From Bifidobacterium platyrrhinorum (GTDB taxonomy: Bacteria; Actinomycetota; Actinomycetes; Actinomycetales; Bifidobacteriaceae), in the NCBI RefSeq assembly GCF_010667645.1, contig NZ_WHZV01000005.1, forward strand, positions 1 through 64,000: a stretch of 64,000 nt of DNA, in the 5' to 3' direction. The notes below the pieces were generated by a model, which saw only the letters and a program-made list of their open reading frames with translations, was not told the DNA's origin and searched no databases. The translations under genes and the position numbers were made by a program. This document shows, piece after piece, positions 19,621 to 29,502 of the stretch (positions are counted from its first letter, which is position 1; each line of letters starts with the position of its first letter).

Positions 19621-20858
19621 TCACACGCCGGCGAGGTCGAAGACGCGTTCGATGACGGCGTCGTTGAGCAGACGCCCCTTGCGCGTGGGGACGATGCGGG
19701 TATGGTTCCTTGCGTCGGATTCGATGACGACGAGCCCTTCCTCGACCATCGGCAGCAATTGCGCGGCGTCAATGGGACGCAGGGGCATGGAGCCGTCCAC
19801 CCCGCGCGCGGAGGCGATGGCCCCGTTGATGCGGCCCAGGTCGAGACCCTCTCGGATGCGCAGGCCGAGCATGATGAGCTCCTCGAGGTTCTCCCCCGGC
19901 GTGATCTCCTCACTGCCGCCCCACGGGACGCGACCTTCGTTGATGGCGGTACCCCACAAGCGCGGATGGGCGATGTCCCACGCACGCAAGGCATGCTCCG
20001 CGGCGTCGTCCCCGGAGGAGACGGCGTTGTAGTGCGAGTGCGCGCCGGGGCCGAGTCCGGCCCAGTCGACGTTGCGCCAGTAGCCGAGGTTATGTCGGCT
20101 CTCATAGCCGGGTTTCGCCCAGTTGGAGACCTCATACCATGCGAGTCCGGCGGCCGTGAGCAGTTCGTCTGCGATTTCGTATTTGGCGGCCTCGTCGTCA
20201 TCATCCGGCTTGGGCAGGGTGCCGGCCGCAATCCGACGGCCCATCTTGGTGGTTGGTTCGACGGTGAGTGCGTAGGCGGAGATGTGGTTGACGCCGAGAT
20301 TGACGGCGGTACGCACCGACGTGCGCCAATCGTCGAGGCTCTCCCCGGGCGCGCCGTAGATGAGGTCGACGCTGGAACGCAGGCCGGCCTTGTCCGCCGC
20401 ATGCACGCCGGCCTCGACGTTTGCGGGCGTATGCGTACGGTCAAGGGTCCTCAGCACATGCGGTACGGCGGACTGCATGCCGAAGGAGATGCGAGTGAAA
20501 CCACCTTCGGCGAGACGGTTGATGTAATACTCGTTGACGGTGTCCGGATTGGCTTCGGTGGTGATCTCCGCGTCCGGCATGACGCCCCAGATGCGGCGAA
20601 TCGCATCCAGCATGGTCACAAGATCATCGGCGGACAGAATGGTGGGTGTGCCGCCGCCGAAGAACACGGTGTCCACCGACGGCTCCTCGATGCCGTGCGC
20701 GAGCTGCCATTCATGTGTGAGTTCCATCTCGCGCACGACCATGTTCGCGTAGTTGCCGCGCGATGCGCCCGCTCCGAGGTCGCGCGCGGTGTACGTATTG
20801 AAATCGCAGTACCCGCAGCGCCGCATGCAGAACGGCACGTGGACGTAGACCTCGAACA

Positions 20859-20859
<1 letters not shown>
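19621..20859 (-). CDS. hemW: HemW-like radical SAM protein
   Basis: 412 residues. The radical-SAM cysteines lie at the extreme N-terminus (CMRRCGYCDF: C11, C15, C18), followed by VFFGGGTPTIL and EANPDTV, all typical of HemW. HemW is a haem-binding chaperone related to, but distinct from, oxygen-independent coproporphyrinogen III oxidase HemN. Its start codon overlaps the lepA stop at 20859, the conserved lepA-hemW arrangement of actinobacteria and firmicutes. Confidence 0.94.
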
Positions 20860-22739
<1,880 letters not shown>

Positions 22740-22799
22740 TGAACATGCCTCCTATGGTGGGCTTGAAGTCAAACTCTCACTAGTCTACGTGACACAAGA

Positions 22800-22829
22800 G
22801 ACCCCGCAAACCGATGGGCTTGCGGGGTC
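22800..22829 (-). terminator. Terminator of rpsT
   Basis: GACCCCGCAA and TTGCGGGGTC (10 bp, 10-nt loop) lie just beyond the rpsT stop. On the minus strand the stem is followed by TCTCTTGT, a modest T-rich tail. It separates rpsT from lepA. Confidence 0.7.
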
Positions 22830-22864
22830 TACGGCTGCCCGCCCTCAACGGGGCGGAATCAGTC

Positions 22865-23125
22865 TCACAGGGCGTTGATCGCGACGGCGAGGCCGGACTT
22901 GCGGTTGGCGGCCTGGTTCTTGTGGATCACGCCGGCGCCGGCGGCCTTGTCGAGCTTGCGGGCGGCGACCTTGAAGGCGGCCTCGGCGGCGGCCTTGTCA
23001 CCGGCGGCGATGGCCTCGCGGGTGGCGCGGACGGCGGTCTTCAGCGAAGACTTGACGGCCACGTTGCGCTTGTGCGCCTTCTCGTTGGTGATGACGCGCT
23101 TCTTCTGCGACTTGATGTTTGCCAA
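22865..23125 (-). CDS. rpsT: 30S ribosomal protein S20 (bS20)
   Basis: 86 residues, Lys/Ala-rich and helical; begins [20 protein letters not shown], the typical bS20 start. It binds 16S rRNA in the 30S subunit. Single gene with its own terminator downstream. Confidence 0.97.
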   Translation of the reverse strand: MANIKSQKKRVITNEKAHKRNVAVKSSLKTAVRATREAIAAGDKAAAEAAFKVAARKLDKAAGAGVIHKNQAANRKSGLAVAINAL

Positions 23126-23229
23126 TGTAACTCCAAACGACGTTTGCTATAAGGACATACGAGACGTAGATGATAGCACGGCATGCGGATAACGCGACGC
23201 GCCGTCGTCACGCGCTTTCCGCGGCGTGT

Positions 23230-24003
23230 TCAGGAATCGTCGTCCTCATCCCAGCGCGCCCGCCGGCCGCCGCGCCCCGACGCCTCGTCATGGGGCTTCG
23301 GCGTGATGTCCGGGCGCCGCAGGTAGCGGCCCTCACCCGGCAGATACACGTTGTGCCGTTCGACGGCACCGGGGAACTTGATGTTGTAGACGACCGACGC
23401 CATGCGCATGCCGACGATGAGCATGATGATGACCAGGTCGAGGGCGATCTCCTGCTCCGCGTTGAGCAGTCCGGACATGCGGCCCTTGCACACGAACACG
23501 GTGAGCACGCACCCCACCGCCGACGGCACCGCGTACCAGTGCTTGTCACGGATGATCATCGGCACGTCGTTGAGGAGGATGTCGCGCGTGAGCCCGCCGC
23601 CCAACGCCGTGGCCATGCCGAGGAACGCGGCGGTCATGCCCGACGTGCCCAGGTACATGGCCTTGGCCGTGCCGTTGACGGCGAACAGCCCCAGCGCCAG
23701 CGCGTCGAGCATGAGCATCGACCACTTCAGCTTGTTGATCTCCGGATGGATGATGGCTATGGCGATGCCGGATACGAGCGCCGTAAGCACCGACCACCGA
23801 TCGGTGATGCCCACCGGAGGCACCTCGAGCAGCACGTCGCGCAGGATGCCGCCGCCCAACGCGGTGAGCCACGCGATGACGAGGATGACGAACAGGTCGT
23901 ACTGCTTGCGCACCGCGGCCAAGCCGCCGACCAGACCGCAACAGAAGATGGCGAGGTACTCGACGCCCATGAAGAACGCATTGCTTTCCAACGCCACCTG
24001 CAT
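23230..24003 (-). CDS. TRIC-family (UPF0126/YadS) membrane channel protein
   Basis: 257 residues from ATG 24003 (265 from ATG 24027). It contains two homologous three-helix repeats with the family's glycine motif (GGGILRDVLL and GGGLTRDILL), as in trimeric intracellular cation channels. The C-terminal tail is charged (ARWDEDDDS). The start is odd: on the minus strand nine G (24021-24013) lie between the two possible ATGs. In the longer form they encode Gly-Gly-Gly; in the shorter form they occupy the ribosome-binding position. Slippage of this tract would shut off the long form or change spacing for the short one. A strong hairpin (24029-24066) lies right upstream. Confidence 0.9.
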   Translation of the reverse strand: MQVALESNAFFMGVEYLAIFCCGLVGGLAAVRKQYDLFVILVIAWLTALGGGILRDVLLEVPPVGITDRWSVLTALVSGIAIAIIHPEINKLKWSMLMLDALALGLFAVNGTAKAMYLGTSGMTAAFLGMATALGGGLTRDILLNDVPMIIRDKHWYAVPSAVGCVLTVFVCKGRMSGLLNAEQEIALDLVIIMLIVGMRMASVVYNIKFPGAVERHNVYLPGEGRYLRRPDITPKPHDEASGRGGRRARWDEDDDS

Positions 24004-24028
24004 GATCCGTTTCCCCCCCCCTCTCATA

Positions 24029-24066
24029 CGAAATCCCCCGGGAACGGACGATCCCGGGGGATTTCG
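24029..24066. terminator. Perfect 15-bp hairpin upstream of the TRIC gene
   Basis: CGAAATCCCCCGGGA and TCCCGGGGGATTTCG pair perfectly around an 8-nt loop. It lies 2 bp from the upstream ATG (24027) of the TRIC gene, that is, in its 5' region, and about 120 bp before the first prophage-looking sequence. Neither side has a T-run. It may be a bidirectional terminator left from the pre-integration locus or an attenuator in the TRIC leader. Confidence 0.55.
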
Positions 24067-24183
24067 GCGATCATAACCAGATTATGGCCAGATCAGCATA
24101 CCTTCCACATCTGCTCACTCCGTCATTCAGAGTATAATCATACCGTCGATACATGTGGGAAACGGCCATATTCCAACGTTTTC

Positions 24184-24222
24184 TCGTTACCGTCGGTTAC
24201 TGTCAGTAACGAACGGTAACGA
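24184..24222. repeat. 39-bp interrupted palindrome before the integrase (arm-site or operator candidate)
   Basis: Two 19-nt arms (24184-24202 and 24204-24222) around one T match at all but two positions; the core is GTTACTG T CAGTAAC, the outer part CGTTACCGT/ACGGTAACG. It is followed at 24228-24249 by two copies of ATGTTGACGA, 11 bp apart. The location just upstream of the integrase start suggests integrase or excisionase arm sites or an autoregulatory operator. The att core itself could not be identified without the right prophage end. Confidence 0.55.
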
Positions 24223-24262
24223 ACTGGATGTTGACGAATGTTGACGAATGGAGGTGTCGGGC

Positions 24263-25690
24263 ATGCCGAGGGAGAACCGGACCGGCGTCATCCGCCCCAT
24301 CAAGGAGATCCAGACCAAGACGCTCTCCGGCGGAACGGTGAAGACATACGTACGCTACCGGGCGAAGGTCGACGGCAAATGGGTTACGGCCAGCTCGTAC
24401 AGGGCGTGCGAAAGCAAGATAACCGCCGCACTGCGGGAGAAAAGGGAATGGGGCATGGGCCTCGACCGCTCCACCACGCTCGGCGAATACATGGACCAAT
24501 GGCTGGACCTCAAACAGCGGGACATCAAACCCAACTCCTACGACTCGTACAAGAGCATCGTCAACGTGCACCTCGCCAAATACCGGAAGGTCAAACTCGC
24601 GGACGTCACCCCGTCCGCCGCCAAACGCATGCTCCGCAACATGCGCAACCTCGACGGGACCGAACCGTCCGCGAACCGCAAGCTGAACGCGTACAACGTG
24701 CTCCGTCAGATTTTCGACAGCGCCGTCGCCGACCGTCTGATCCCCACCAGTCCGATATCCTCCGACCTGCGGCCCCGCACCGAAGCGAAACTCGCCGACG
24801 TGAAGACGCTCCCCATCCACCGCAAGGCGCCGAAGCCCCTGCCATCGGAAGCCGACTCGGACAAAACCGACCATCGCAGCGGAGAGCAGCATCGCAAGGC
24901 GTTCACCGCCGACGAGGTCCGCGCCATGCTGCGCCTGTCCGCGGAGGACGTGTTCACCGGCACCCGCTTCTGGTGGAAGCTGCTCACCGGCATGCGCCAA
25001 TCCGAAATCCTCGGCGTCACATTGGACGACCTGGACCTGTACCGGGACAGGAGCCTCGAACACATTGACGGGCCGGAGGTCTGGACCGGCACGTACACGA
25101 TGAACTGGAAACTGGAGAAGTTGAACAAGAGGCATGGGTGCGGCGAACCCAACCGGCAGGGCGTTTACCCGTGCGGTTATAAGCGTCCCAGCTCCTGCCC
25201 GGACGCGATCTGGGTGGTGCCCGACGGGTATGACATGATCCCGTTGCGCAACAGTTTCGCCCTGACCCCGCCGAAATCACAGAGGGGCAGCATCAAACCC
25301 ATCATTCCCCAGCTCGGCGCCGCCGTACACCGGTACCTCGAAGCGACCAAGGACATTCCCAACCCGTACAATTTGCTGTTCCGCACCCGCGAAGGATATC
25401 CGATCGACATGCGCAAGGACGCGTTGGCGTTCCGCGATCTCGTCAGGAGGGCCGGCATCCCCGACCCGGATTCGCGTTACGGGCATGAATGCCGGCGCAG
25501 CGTGGCGACGTTCCTGTTCGACGAGGGTGTGGACCCGGGAATCATCAAACGTCTCGTCGGCCATTCCAGCATCGAAATGAGCGACTACTACCGTGACGTG
25601 CCTACCTCCACTCTGCTTGAGAGCATGGAACGGGTCGGCGACAAGCTCGACCTGAAGCAAATCGAATGGAAGGATACGGACGAATCATGA
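24263..25690 (+). CDS. Prophage tyrosine recombinase (integrase)
   Basis: 475 residues. It has an N-terminal arm-binding domain (AP2-like, TKTLSGGTVKTYVRYRAKVD), a SAM-like core-binding domain (~75-165) and a C-terminal catalytic domain with TGMRQSEILGV (first Arg), HECRRSVATF (HxxR), VGHSS (second His) and nucleophile Tyr in SDYYRDV. GGAGG 8 nt upstream favours ATG 24263 over the in-frame ATG at 24248. It marks the left prophage end next to the TRIC gene. The stop overlaps the next start (ATGA). Confidence 0.95.
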   Translation: MPRENRTGVIRPIKEIQTKTLSGGTVKTYVRYRAKVDGKWVTASSYRACESKITAALREKREWGMGLDRSTTLGEYMDQWLDLKQRDIKPNSYDSYKSIVNVHLAKYRKVKLADVTPSAAKRMLRNMRNLDGTEPSANRKLNAYNVLRQIFDSAVADRLIPTSPISSDLRPRTEAKLADVKTLPIHRKAPKPLPSEADSDKTDHRSGEQHRKAFTADEVRAMLRLSAEDVFTGTRFWWKLLTGMRQSEILGVTLDDLDLYRDRSLEHIDGPEVWTGTYTMNWKLEKLNKRHGCGEPNRQGVYPCGYKRPSSCPDAIWVVPDGYDMIPLRNSFALTPPKSQRGSIKPIIPQLGAAVHRYLEATKDIPNPYNLLFRTREGYPIDMRKDALAFRDLVRRAGIPDPDSRYGHECRRSVATFLFDEGVDPGIIKRLVGHSSIEMSDYYRDVPTSTLLESMERVGDKLDLKQIEWKDTDES

Positions 25691-26109
25691 TAAGACGCAG
25701 CAGCATCATCGCGATCAACGACGGCAACCGGTACCTGCTCTACCATGACGTGAACTGGGATTGCGATTTCTTCCCCAACCATACGACCGCGGCCACGGAA
25801 CCGGAGAACGTGCGACTGCTCGCCGAATACCTGTCGAACGGTTTCGACATCCCCCAAGATGATTTCACGCTCACCCGCATCGGCAGCGAAAGCCACGACA
25901 AGTACAGTACGGAGCATCACGAGACCCGCCACTACGAGTACACGCTGTACAAGGCGAACATCAAGCGCATGCCGGACGCGTGGAAGACGGACCGTTTCCA
26001 TGTGGATTCGAAGGATTGCGTGTGGATGACGACCGACCGGATGCTCGCGGACCCGGTCATCCGGGAACGTAACAGTGATGTGATCGGCATGGTCCGCGAC
26101 CGTCTGTGA
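25687..26109 (+). CDS. Prophage protein, possibly NUDIX-like
   Basis: 140 residues, overlapping the integrase stop by ATGA. The opening (RRSSIIAINDGNRYLLYHDVNWDCDFFPNH) resembles the first strands of NUDIX hydrolases, and similar short NUDIX-like proteins occur beside integrases, but the GX5EX7REUXEEXGU box is not visible. Function unassigned. Confidence 0.7.
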   Translation: MIRRSSIIAINDGNRYLLYHDVNWDCDFFPNHTTAATEPENVRLLAEYLSNGFDIPQDDFTLTRIGSESHDKYSTEHHETRHYEYTLYKANIKRMPDAWKTDRFHVDSKDCVWMTTDRMLADPVIRERNSDVIGMVRDRL

Positions 26110-26305
26110 TAGCGCGGGAGCCGGCCCCCAAGATGCTCAGGGAATCCGGCTCCTACTTCCATTTCCCCCTCAGGGGTTGGCTTATGCCTTAAACATAGCG
26201 GGTCCCCATTCAGGTCGCAACTCCACCCCTCCCCTGCGTCGGCGCTCTTTCGACGCCGAACGGCTCGGCGTGTACCATCCGAGCCGCACATATGCTTGAC
26301 GAATT

Positions 26306-26758
26306 ATGAACAAGTACGGGAAGGCCAACAGGCGTAAGGCCAGACGAATCGAACGCCGCACGTCGGAAGCCTCAATAAAGCCGCAGGCGTACTCGATTCC
26401 CGTAGGGGCCGAGGATGAAGACGTCGAGTATTACTACAGTGAGCACGTGTCCATCATGCACCGTTTGAAAACGTATCGGGGCAGGGTGGTGGCATTCTCC
26501 ATACAAATCAGGGAAACCGACGAAGAGCAACGCTCTCTGCATTGCATATTTAGGTACGATATGGCGATGCCGGAATCCGACCTGCATCGGCATGTGCTTC
26601 ACCCGAACGGTGATAATCTTGGCGACAAAACCGTTGTCGACCGAATCCCGTCCGACGGAACGGGTTCTTCGTTCGTGGCGTCCAAGTACGAGGAATTAGC
26701 CGTTTCGATATACGATATTGTCGAAGCCCAGTATGAGAGGTGGTGTTCCGAGAAATGA
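26306..26758 (+). CDS. Conserved prophage protein, unknown function (DUF7718-like)
   Basis: 150 residues with a very basic N-terminus (KYGKANRRKARRIERRT) and an acidic middle (GAEDEDVEYYYSEH). A CIFRYDMAMPESDLHRHVLH segment looks like the core of a small alpha/beta domain seen in actinobacterial mobile elements. Its stop overlaps the next start. Confidence 0.65.
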   Translation: MNKYGKANRRKARRIERRTSEASIKPQAYSIPVGAEDEDVEYYYSEHVSIMHRLKTYRGRVVAFSIQIRETDEEQRSLHCIFRYDMAMPESDLHRHVLHPNGDNLGDKTVVDRIPSDGTGSSFVASKYEELAVSIYDIVEAQYERWCSEK

Positions 26759-27183
26759 GCGTTGAAAACGTCGACATCGATGTGCTGAAGGCCGTGACGC
26801 GGTTCATCAACGAGGGGAAGACTCGCCGCAACCTGCGCAAGGCGGTAGGAGGCGGCGCCGTGAACGTCGTGGCGGTTTCGTCGGAGGAGACGATCGCCAG
26901 CGTGGAACGCAAGATGAACAATACGGGCGCCTCCTGTGTGGTGCTGGGCGTGTATTATCCGAGCCGTTCGCCCGAGAACAATATTCCTCGTTGGCGTCAG
27001 GTGCAGACCGTCGTATGCGAACGCACGCGTCTGGCCGATGGTACGGATGGTTTCGAGATGTTCGACGACCTGAGTCCCGACGCGCGTATCGGCATGTTCT
27101 GCGATTATCTTTGGCAGAAGCCGGAGCGCGTGGTGGGGATTCCTGATTTCGCGGCGGTCGGCGCTGAGCTCGTAGCTGCCTGA
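26755..27183 (+). CDS. Prophage protein of unknown function
   Basis: 142 residues, ATGA overlap with the previous gene. The middle reads VNVVAVSSEETIASVERKMN then ASCVVLGVYYPSR, alternating strand/helix. No family recognised. It precedes a rho-independent terminator at 27273-27309. Confidence 0.65.
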   Translation: MSVENVDIDVLKAVTRFINEGKTRRNLRKAVGGGAVNVVAVSSEETIASVERKMNNTGASCVVLGVYYPSRSPENNIPRWRQVQTVVCERTRLADGTDGFEMFDDLSPDARIGMFCDYLWQKPERVVGIPDFAAVGAELVAA

Positions 27184-27272
27184 ACGCGTTCCTGTCCAGA
27201 TGAGGCCGCAGTCCTTCAACTCAAACTGGTAAGCATCAACGTATCCGGTTGTTGAGCGCGGCCGGACATGCA

Positions 27273-27309
27273 GGGCGTCGGAACCTTCGGGGACCGGCGC
27301 CCTTTTCTT
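27273..27309 (+). terminator. Rho-independent terminator
   Basis: GGGCGTCGG and CCGGCGCCC (one G-T pair) with a 12-nt loop, followed by TTTTCTT. It ends the rightward integrase-side transcript about 90 bp after the gene at 26755. Confidence 0.8.
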
Positions 27310-27375
27310 ATTTCGCGCCCCTGTTTGTTCGATTGCGTGTCTACGTTGTTTGGGTGCATAATACAGTGTATGCAG

Positions 27376-27444
27376 TCGAACAAATGTACGAGAATCCCAT
27401 TGGCGGGGTTGATGACCGTCATGGTTTATCGAACGTTTGTTCGA
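27376..27444. promoter_or_regulatory. Two SOS-box-like palindromes
   Basis: TCGAACGTTTGTTCGA (27429-27444) is a perfect copy of the actinobacterial LexA-box pattern TCGAAC-N4-GTTCGA. TCGAACAAATGTACGA (27376-27391) differs at one position. A further half-site GTTTGTTCGA lies at 27323-27332. They lie between the integrase-side genes and the repressor gene. I did not find a convincing coding start directly downstream on either strand. Confidence 0.6.
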
Positions 27445-27465
27445 CTGTTCTCATATGAGAAAAGG

Positions 27466-27504
27466 GAGTGGACCGGTCCCGCCAAGAACACAGTCCACTC
27501 CCCT
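27466..27504 (-). terminator. Terminator of the repressor transcript
   Basis: On the minus strand GGGAGTGGAC and GTCCACTCCC pair around a ~19-nt loop and are followed by TTTTCTC. It lies about 60 bp beyond the stop of the leftward repressor gene. Confidence 0.65.
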
Positions 27505-27560
27505 AATGCATTGCCCCGCCCTGCGAAGGAGACGAGACATGAACTAGTCTAACTCAGACG

Positions 27561-27812
27561 TTACCCGAGTCTTTTCGACGCCTCTATATATACGGCGAGC
27601 GACGTAGTACCGAAGGCCTCCGCTATCCGATCAACGTCGGACGTACTGAAGGGGCATTCATAGCGCATGCGTTTATACCAGTAGTTCGAGGAAAACCCTG
27701 ACCGCTGGAAGAACGCGATAGCCGACATCCCGCTTTGCCCCAAAAGGTCTCTGGAGACGTCGATAATCGCTCTGCTCATTGGCGTTACATCATCTTTACT
27801 GCTTCTACCCAT
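27561..27812 (-). CDS. Putative prophage immunity repressor (small HTH protein)
   Basis: 83 residues with a central HTH-like segment (GMSAIAFFQRSGFSSNYWYK then YECPFSTSDVDRIAEAF), as in Cro/CI-type XRE proteins. It is transcribed leftward from the divergent operator region, opposite a Cro-like gene, the normal place for the lysogenic repressor. It lacks any peptidase domain, so it cannot self-cleave like lambda CI. The likely -10 ends 7 nt before the ATG and there is no Shine-Dalgarno, which suggests a leaderless mRNA. Confidence 0.7.
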   Translation of the reverse strand: MGRSSKDDVTPMSRAIIDVSRDLLGQSGMSAIAFFQRSGFSSNYWYKRMRYECPFSTSDVDRIAEAFGTTSLAVYIEASKRLG

Positions 27813-27819
27813 GTACCCA

Positions 27820-27848
27820 AATTTAGACTAAATAGGTAAATTTTGCAA
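27820..27848 (-). promoter_or_regulatory. Repressor promoter (PRM-like)
   Basis: On the minus strand TTGCAA (27848-27843) and TAAATT (27825-27820) are separated by 17 nt. The predicted start (about 27813) coincides with the ATG at 27812, as in leaderless lambda cI transcripts. Confidence 0.5.
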
Positions 27849-27891
27849 TTCACTACCTATTTGAGTTGACATGTTCTATCTAAATAGGTAG
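27828..27891. promoter_or_regulatory. Immunity operators, three copies of CTAAATAGGTA
   Basis: CTAAATAGGTA at 27828-27838, an inverted copy CTACCTATTTGAG at 27853-27865, and CTAAATAGGTAG at 27880-27891. They cover the space between the two promoters. The first lies between -10 and -35 of the leftward promoter and the third overlaps the -10 of the rightward promoter. This is the expected layout for repressor/Cro competition. Confidence 0.7.
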
Positions 27892-27894
27892 AGT
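27866..27894 (+). promoter_or_regulatory. Rightward lytic promoter (PR-like)
   Basis: TTGACA (27866-27871), a 17-nt spacer and TAGAGT (27889-27894), about 30 nt before the Cro-like gene. The third operator copy lies across spacer and -10, so repressor binding would block it. Confidence 0.65.
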
Positions 27895-27923
27895 ATGGAA
27901 TCAGCAAACGGAAAGGAACTCAG

Positions 27924-28208
27924 ATGAAGACCTCAAAGCAAATCGCATCTGGGATTGTCGCAGAGCTAGCGCGGCAAGGCCACAGCAAGGGAGACCTCGC
28001 CGACGTGTGGGGCGTTACCAAGCAAAGCGTCTACACCAAGCTCAGGAAAGGCGACTTGACCACTGACGATGTAGACAAGGCCGCATCGTTCCTAAACATC
28101 CCGTTCGTGGCCCTTGTTGCGTCTGCCTTGAACGCCCCGGTCAACCTCGCCAAGGAGGAGCGTCGTCTGAACAGTCAGCGAGCAGCACCGGTGGCAAGGG
28201 CGGCTTAA
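27924..28208 (+). CDS. Cro-like/excisionase-like HTH protein
   Basis: 94 residues with an N-terminal HTH (GHSKGDLADVWGVTKQSVYT, residues ~21-40) and a disordered Ala/Arg-rich tail. First gene of the rightward transcript from the operator region, preceded by AAAGGA. It most likely acts as Cro or as a lysis-lysogeny regulator. Confidence 0.75.
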   Translation: MKTSKQIASGIVAELARQGHSKGDLADVWGVTKQSVYTKLRKGDLTTDDVDKAASFLNIPFVALVASALNAPVNLAKEERRLNSQRAAPVARAA

Positions 28209-28930
28209 CCCAGTGGAGCTACTGAATCTGCTGGTGGACGCTGCGTCAGTCCTCGGGGCGTTAGGTCTATGGTCCTGGACGGCCCGGAACGGCGAATCCA
28301 CTCTTCTAGGCTGGATAGCTCTCGCTGCGACCATCTGCCTCGTCGTCTTATCCGTAATGGCTCCAGACGATCGGCCGGAAGGCTCACATCTGACGAGGTT
28401 CTTGGGTGGATTGTCCTTGGCCTGTTTCGCATTAAGAAACCTAGCCATCCTCTGAACGATGAATACAACACGTCACCGTCATCATCCGATTCAAGATAGG
28501 AGAAACGCATGGGCTGGATGAACAGGAACCGACGGTCGGAACTGTCGAAGTATGTGGCGACCAGCCGGCATGATTCACCCTCCTCGGGTTGTGCGGGAAT
28601 CCGTATCGATTCACCGGGAGCCAACAACGGACATAAGTCCATGACATCCGGCATGAGTTCCGGCACGTAATCCATCCCGTACAACACGAGGTGGCGTAGA
28701 TGGACGGGAGCGTACCCGGTGTTCATCAGCTTCAACTCGATCAACAGGAAATCATCACCGTCGTCTCGTCTCAACCATCCGTACCGGGATGCCGCGATCT
28801 CGATACGGCCCCGTTGCCAGTGGCGTTTCCCGTCGACGAATGTTTTGACCTCGAACCCCAATGCGACGAACGCGACGATTGCGCCAATCACTCCGAAAAC
28901 CGAAGCGGCATAAGAAAGGACTTCACCCAT
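28205..28930 (-). CDS. Membrane-anchored prophage protein of unknown function
   Basis: 241 residues from ATG 28930. One N-terminal membrane helix (AASVFGVIGAIVAFVALGFE), then a soluble beta-rich domain (FLLIELKLMNTGYAPVHLRH...LLAPGESIRIPAQPEEG). The last ~80 codons are Arg/Pro-rich and run antisense through the rightward gene at 28213, so the true C-terminus may be shorter in function. It is a leftward gene among rightward ones, often seen for lysogenic-conversion or superinfection-exclusion genes. Confidence 0.6.
   Translation of the reverse strand: MGEVLSYAASVFGVIGAIVAFVALGFEVKTFVDGKRHWQRGRIEIAASRYGWLRRDDGDDFLLIELKLMNTGYAPVHLRHLVLYGMDYVPELMPDVMDLCPLLAPGESIRIPAQPEEGESCRLVATYFDSSDRRFLFIQPMRFSYLESDDDGDVLYSSFRGWLGFLMRNRPRTIHPRTSSDVSLPADRLEPLRIRRRGRWSQRELSSLEEWIRRSGPSRTIDLTPRGLTQRPPADSVAPLG
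28213..28455 (+). CDS. Small membrane protein (possible immunity function)
   Basis: 80 residues from GTG 28213, with two or three hydrophobic segments (LLNLLVDAASVLGALGLW and LLGWIALAATICLVVLSVM). It is 5 nt after the Cro-like gene and probably cotranscribed. It fully overlaps the antisense end of the leftward gene 28205-28930, so one of the two readings may be spurious; hydrophobic pattern and codon choice favour this one being real. Confidence 0.5.
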   Translation: MELLNLLVDAASVLGALGLWSWTARNGESTLLGWIALAATICLVVLSVMAPDDRPEGSHLTRFLGGLSLACFALRNLAIL

Positions 28931-28992
28931 GACCAGCATCCTACAAGCCCACAGGGAGCAGCAGTCGCCCTCCGCTGGAAAGGCGGCGTGAG

Positions 28993-29169
28993 ATGGATTA
29001 CGAGACATTCCAGTTTCTGCGGCATATCGGCCTTCGGCTCAGGGGATACGGCATCATCGCCATCGGTTTGAGCGTCGCGTTCCTTGCGTACACCGGCATG
29101 CTTGTCCATCTCAACGACAAAGCCGAGACGGACAAGCTGTACCAGCGGATGATTCCGAAACGTCAGTAG
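28993..29169 (+). CDS. Small single-pass membrane protein
   Basis: 58 residues: short cytoplasmic start (MDYETFQFLRHIG), one membrane helix (YGIIAIGLSVAFLAYTGMLV) and a charged tail. GGAAAGG precedes the ATG. It converges on the gene at 29163 with a 7-bp overlap. Family unknown. Confidence 0.55.
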   Translation: MDYETFQFLRHIGLRLRGYGIIAIGLSVAFLAYTGMLVHLNDKAETDKLYQRMIPKRQ

Positions 29170-29384
29170 ACGCGAATCGGCTTACGAGACGGAACGTCAA
29201 GCACATACCAGTACGGGACGTTCTTCGGATTCACGGTCAAGGACACGTCATTACGATCAACCACCACAGCGACCTCGATGACGGTCTCGGCCTTGAAAGC
29301 CTCCGAAATACGCCGTTCCAGCGTGTCGGCCACCTCATCATCGGACAGGCGGAATTTCTCGCCGCCTAAGACCAAATCAGCCAT
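29163..29384 (-). CDS. Small prophage protein of unknown function
   Basis: 73 residues, strong GGAAGGAGG Shine-Dalgarno. Acidic (LSDDEVADTLERRISEAFKA) followed by beta-strands (VIEVAVVVDRNDVSLTV). Not recognised. Confidence 0.65.
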   Translation of the reverse strand: MADLVLGGEKFRLSDDEVADTLERRISEAFKAETVIEVAVVVDRNDVSLTVNPKNVPYWYVLDVPSRKPIRVY

Positions 29385-29502
29385 ATATTCACCTCCTTCC
29401 TGAATCGAGAACGATGATGGCACCGATTCTATCGGCTTGAACATTCTTGTCGCGGTCGGAAACCTCCTTCCGCTGTTGCAACCCCGGCCGCGACACTTTA
29501 CT

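Noticed and set aside
23170-24219. 349-codon rightward ORF opposite the TRIC gene
   Set aside because: Shadow frame; the leftward TRIC protein has clear family motifs.
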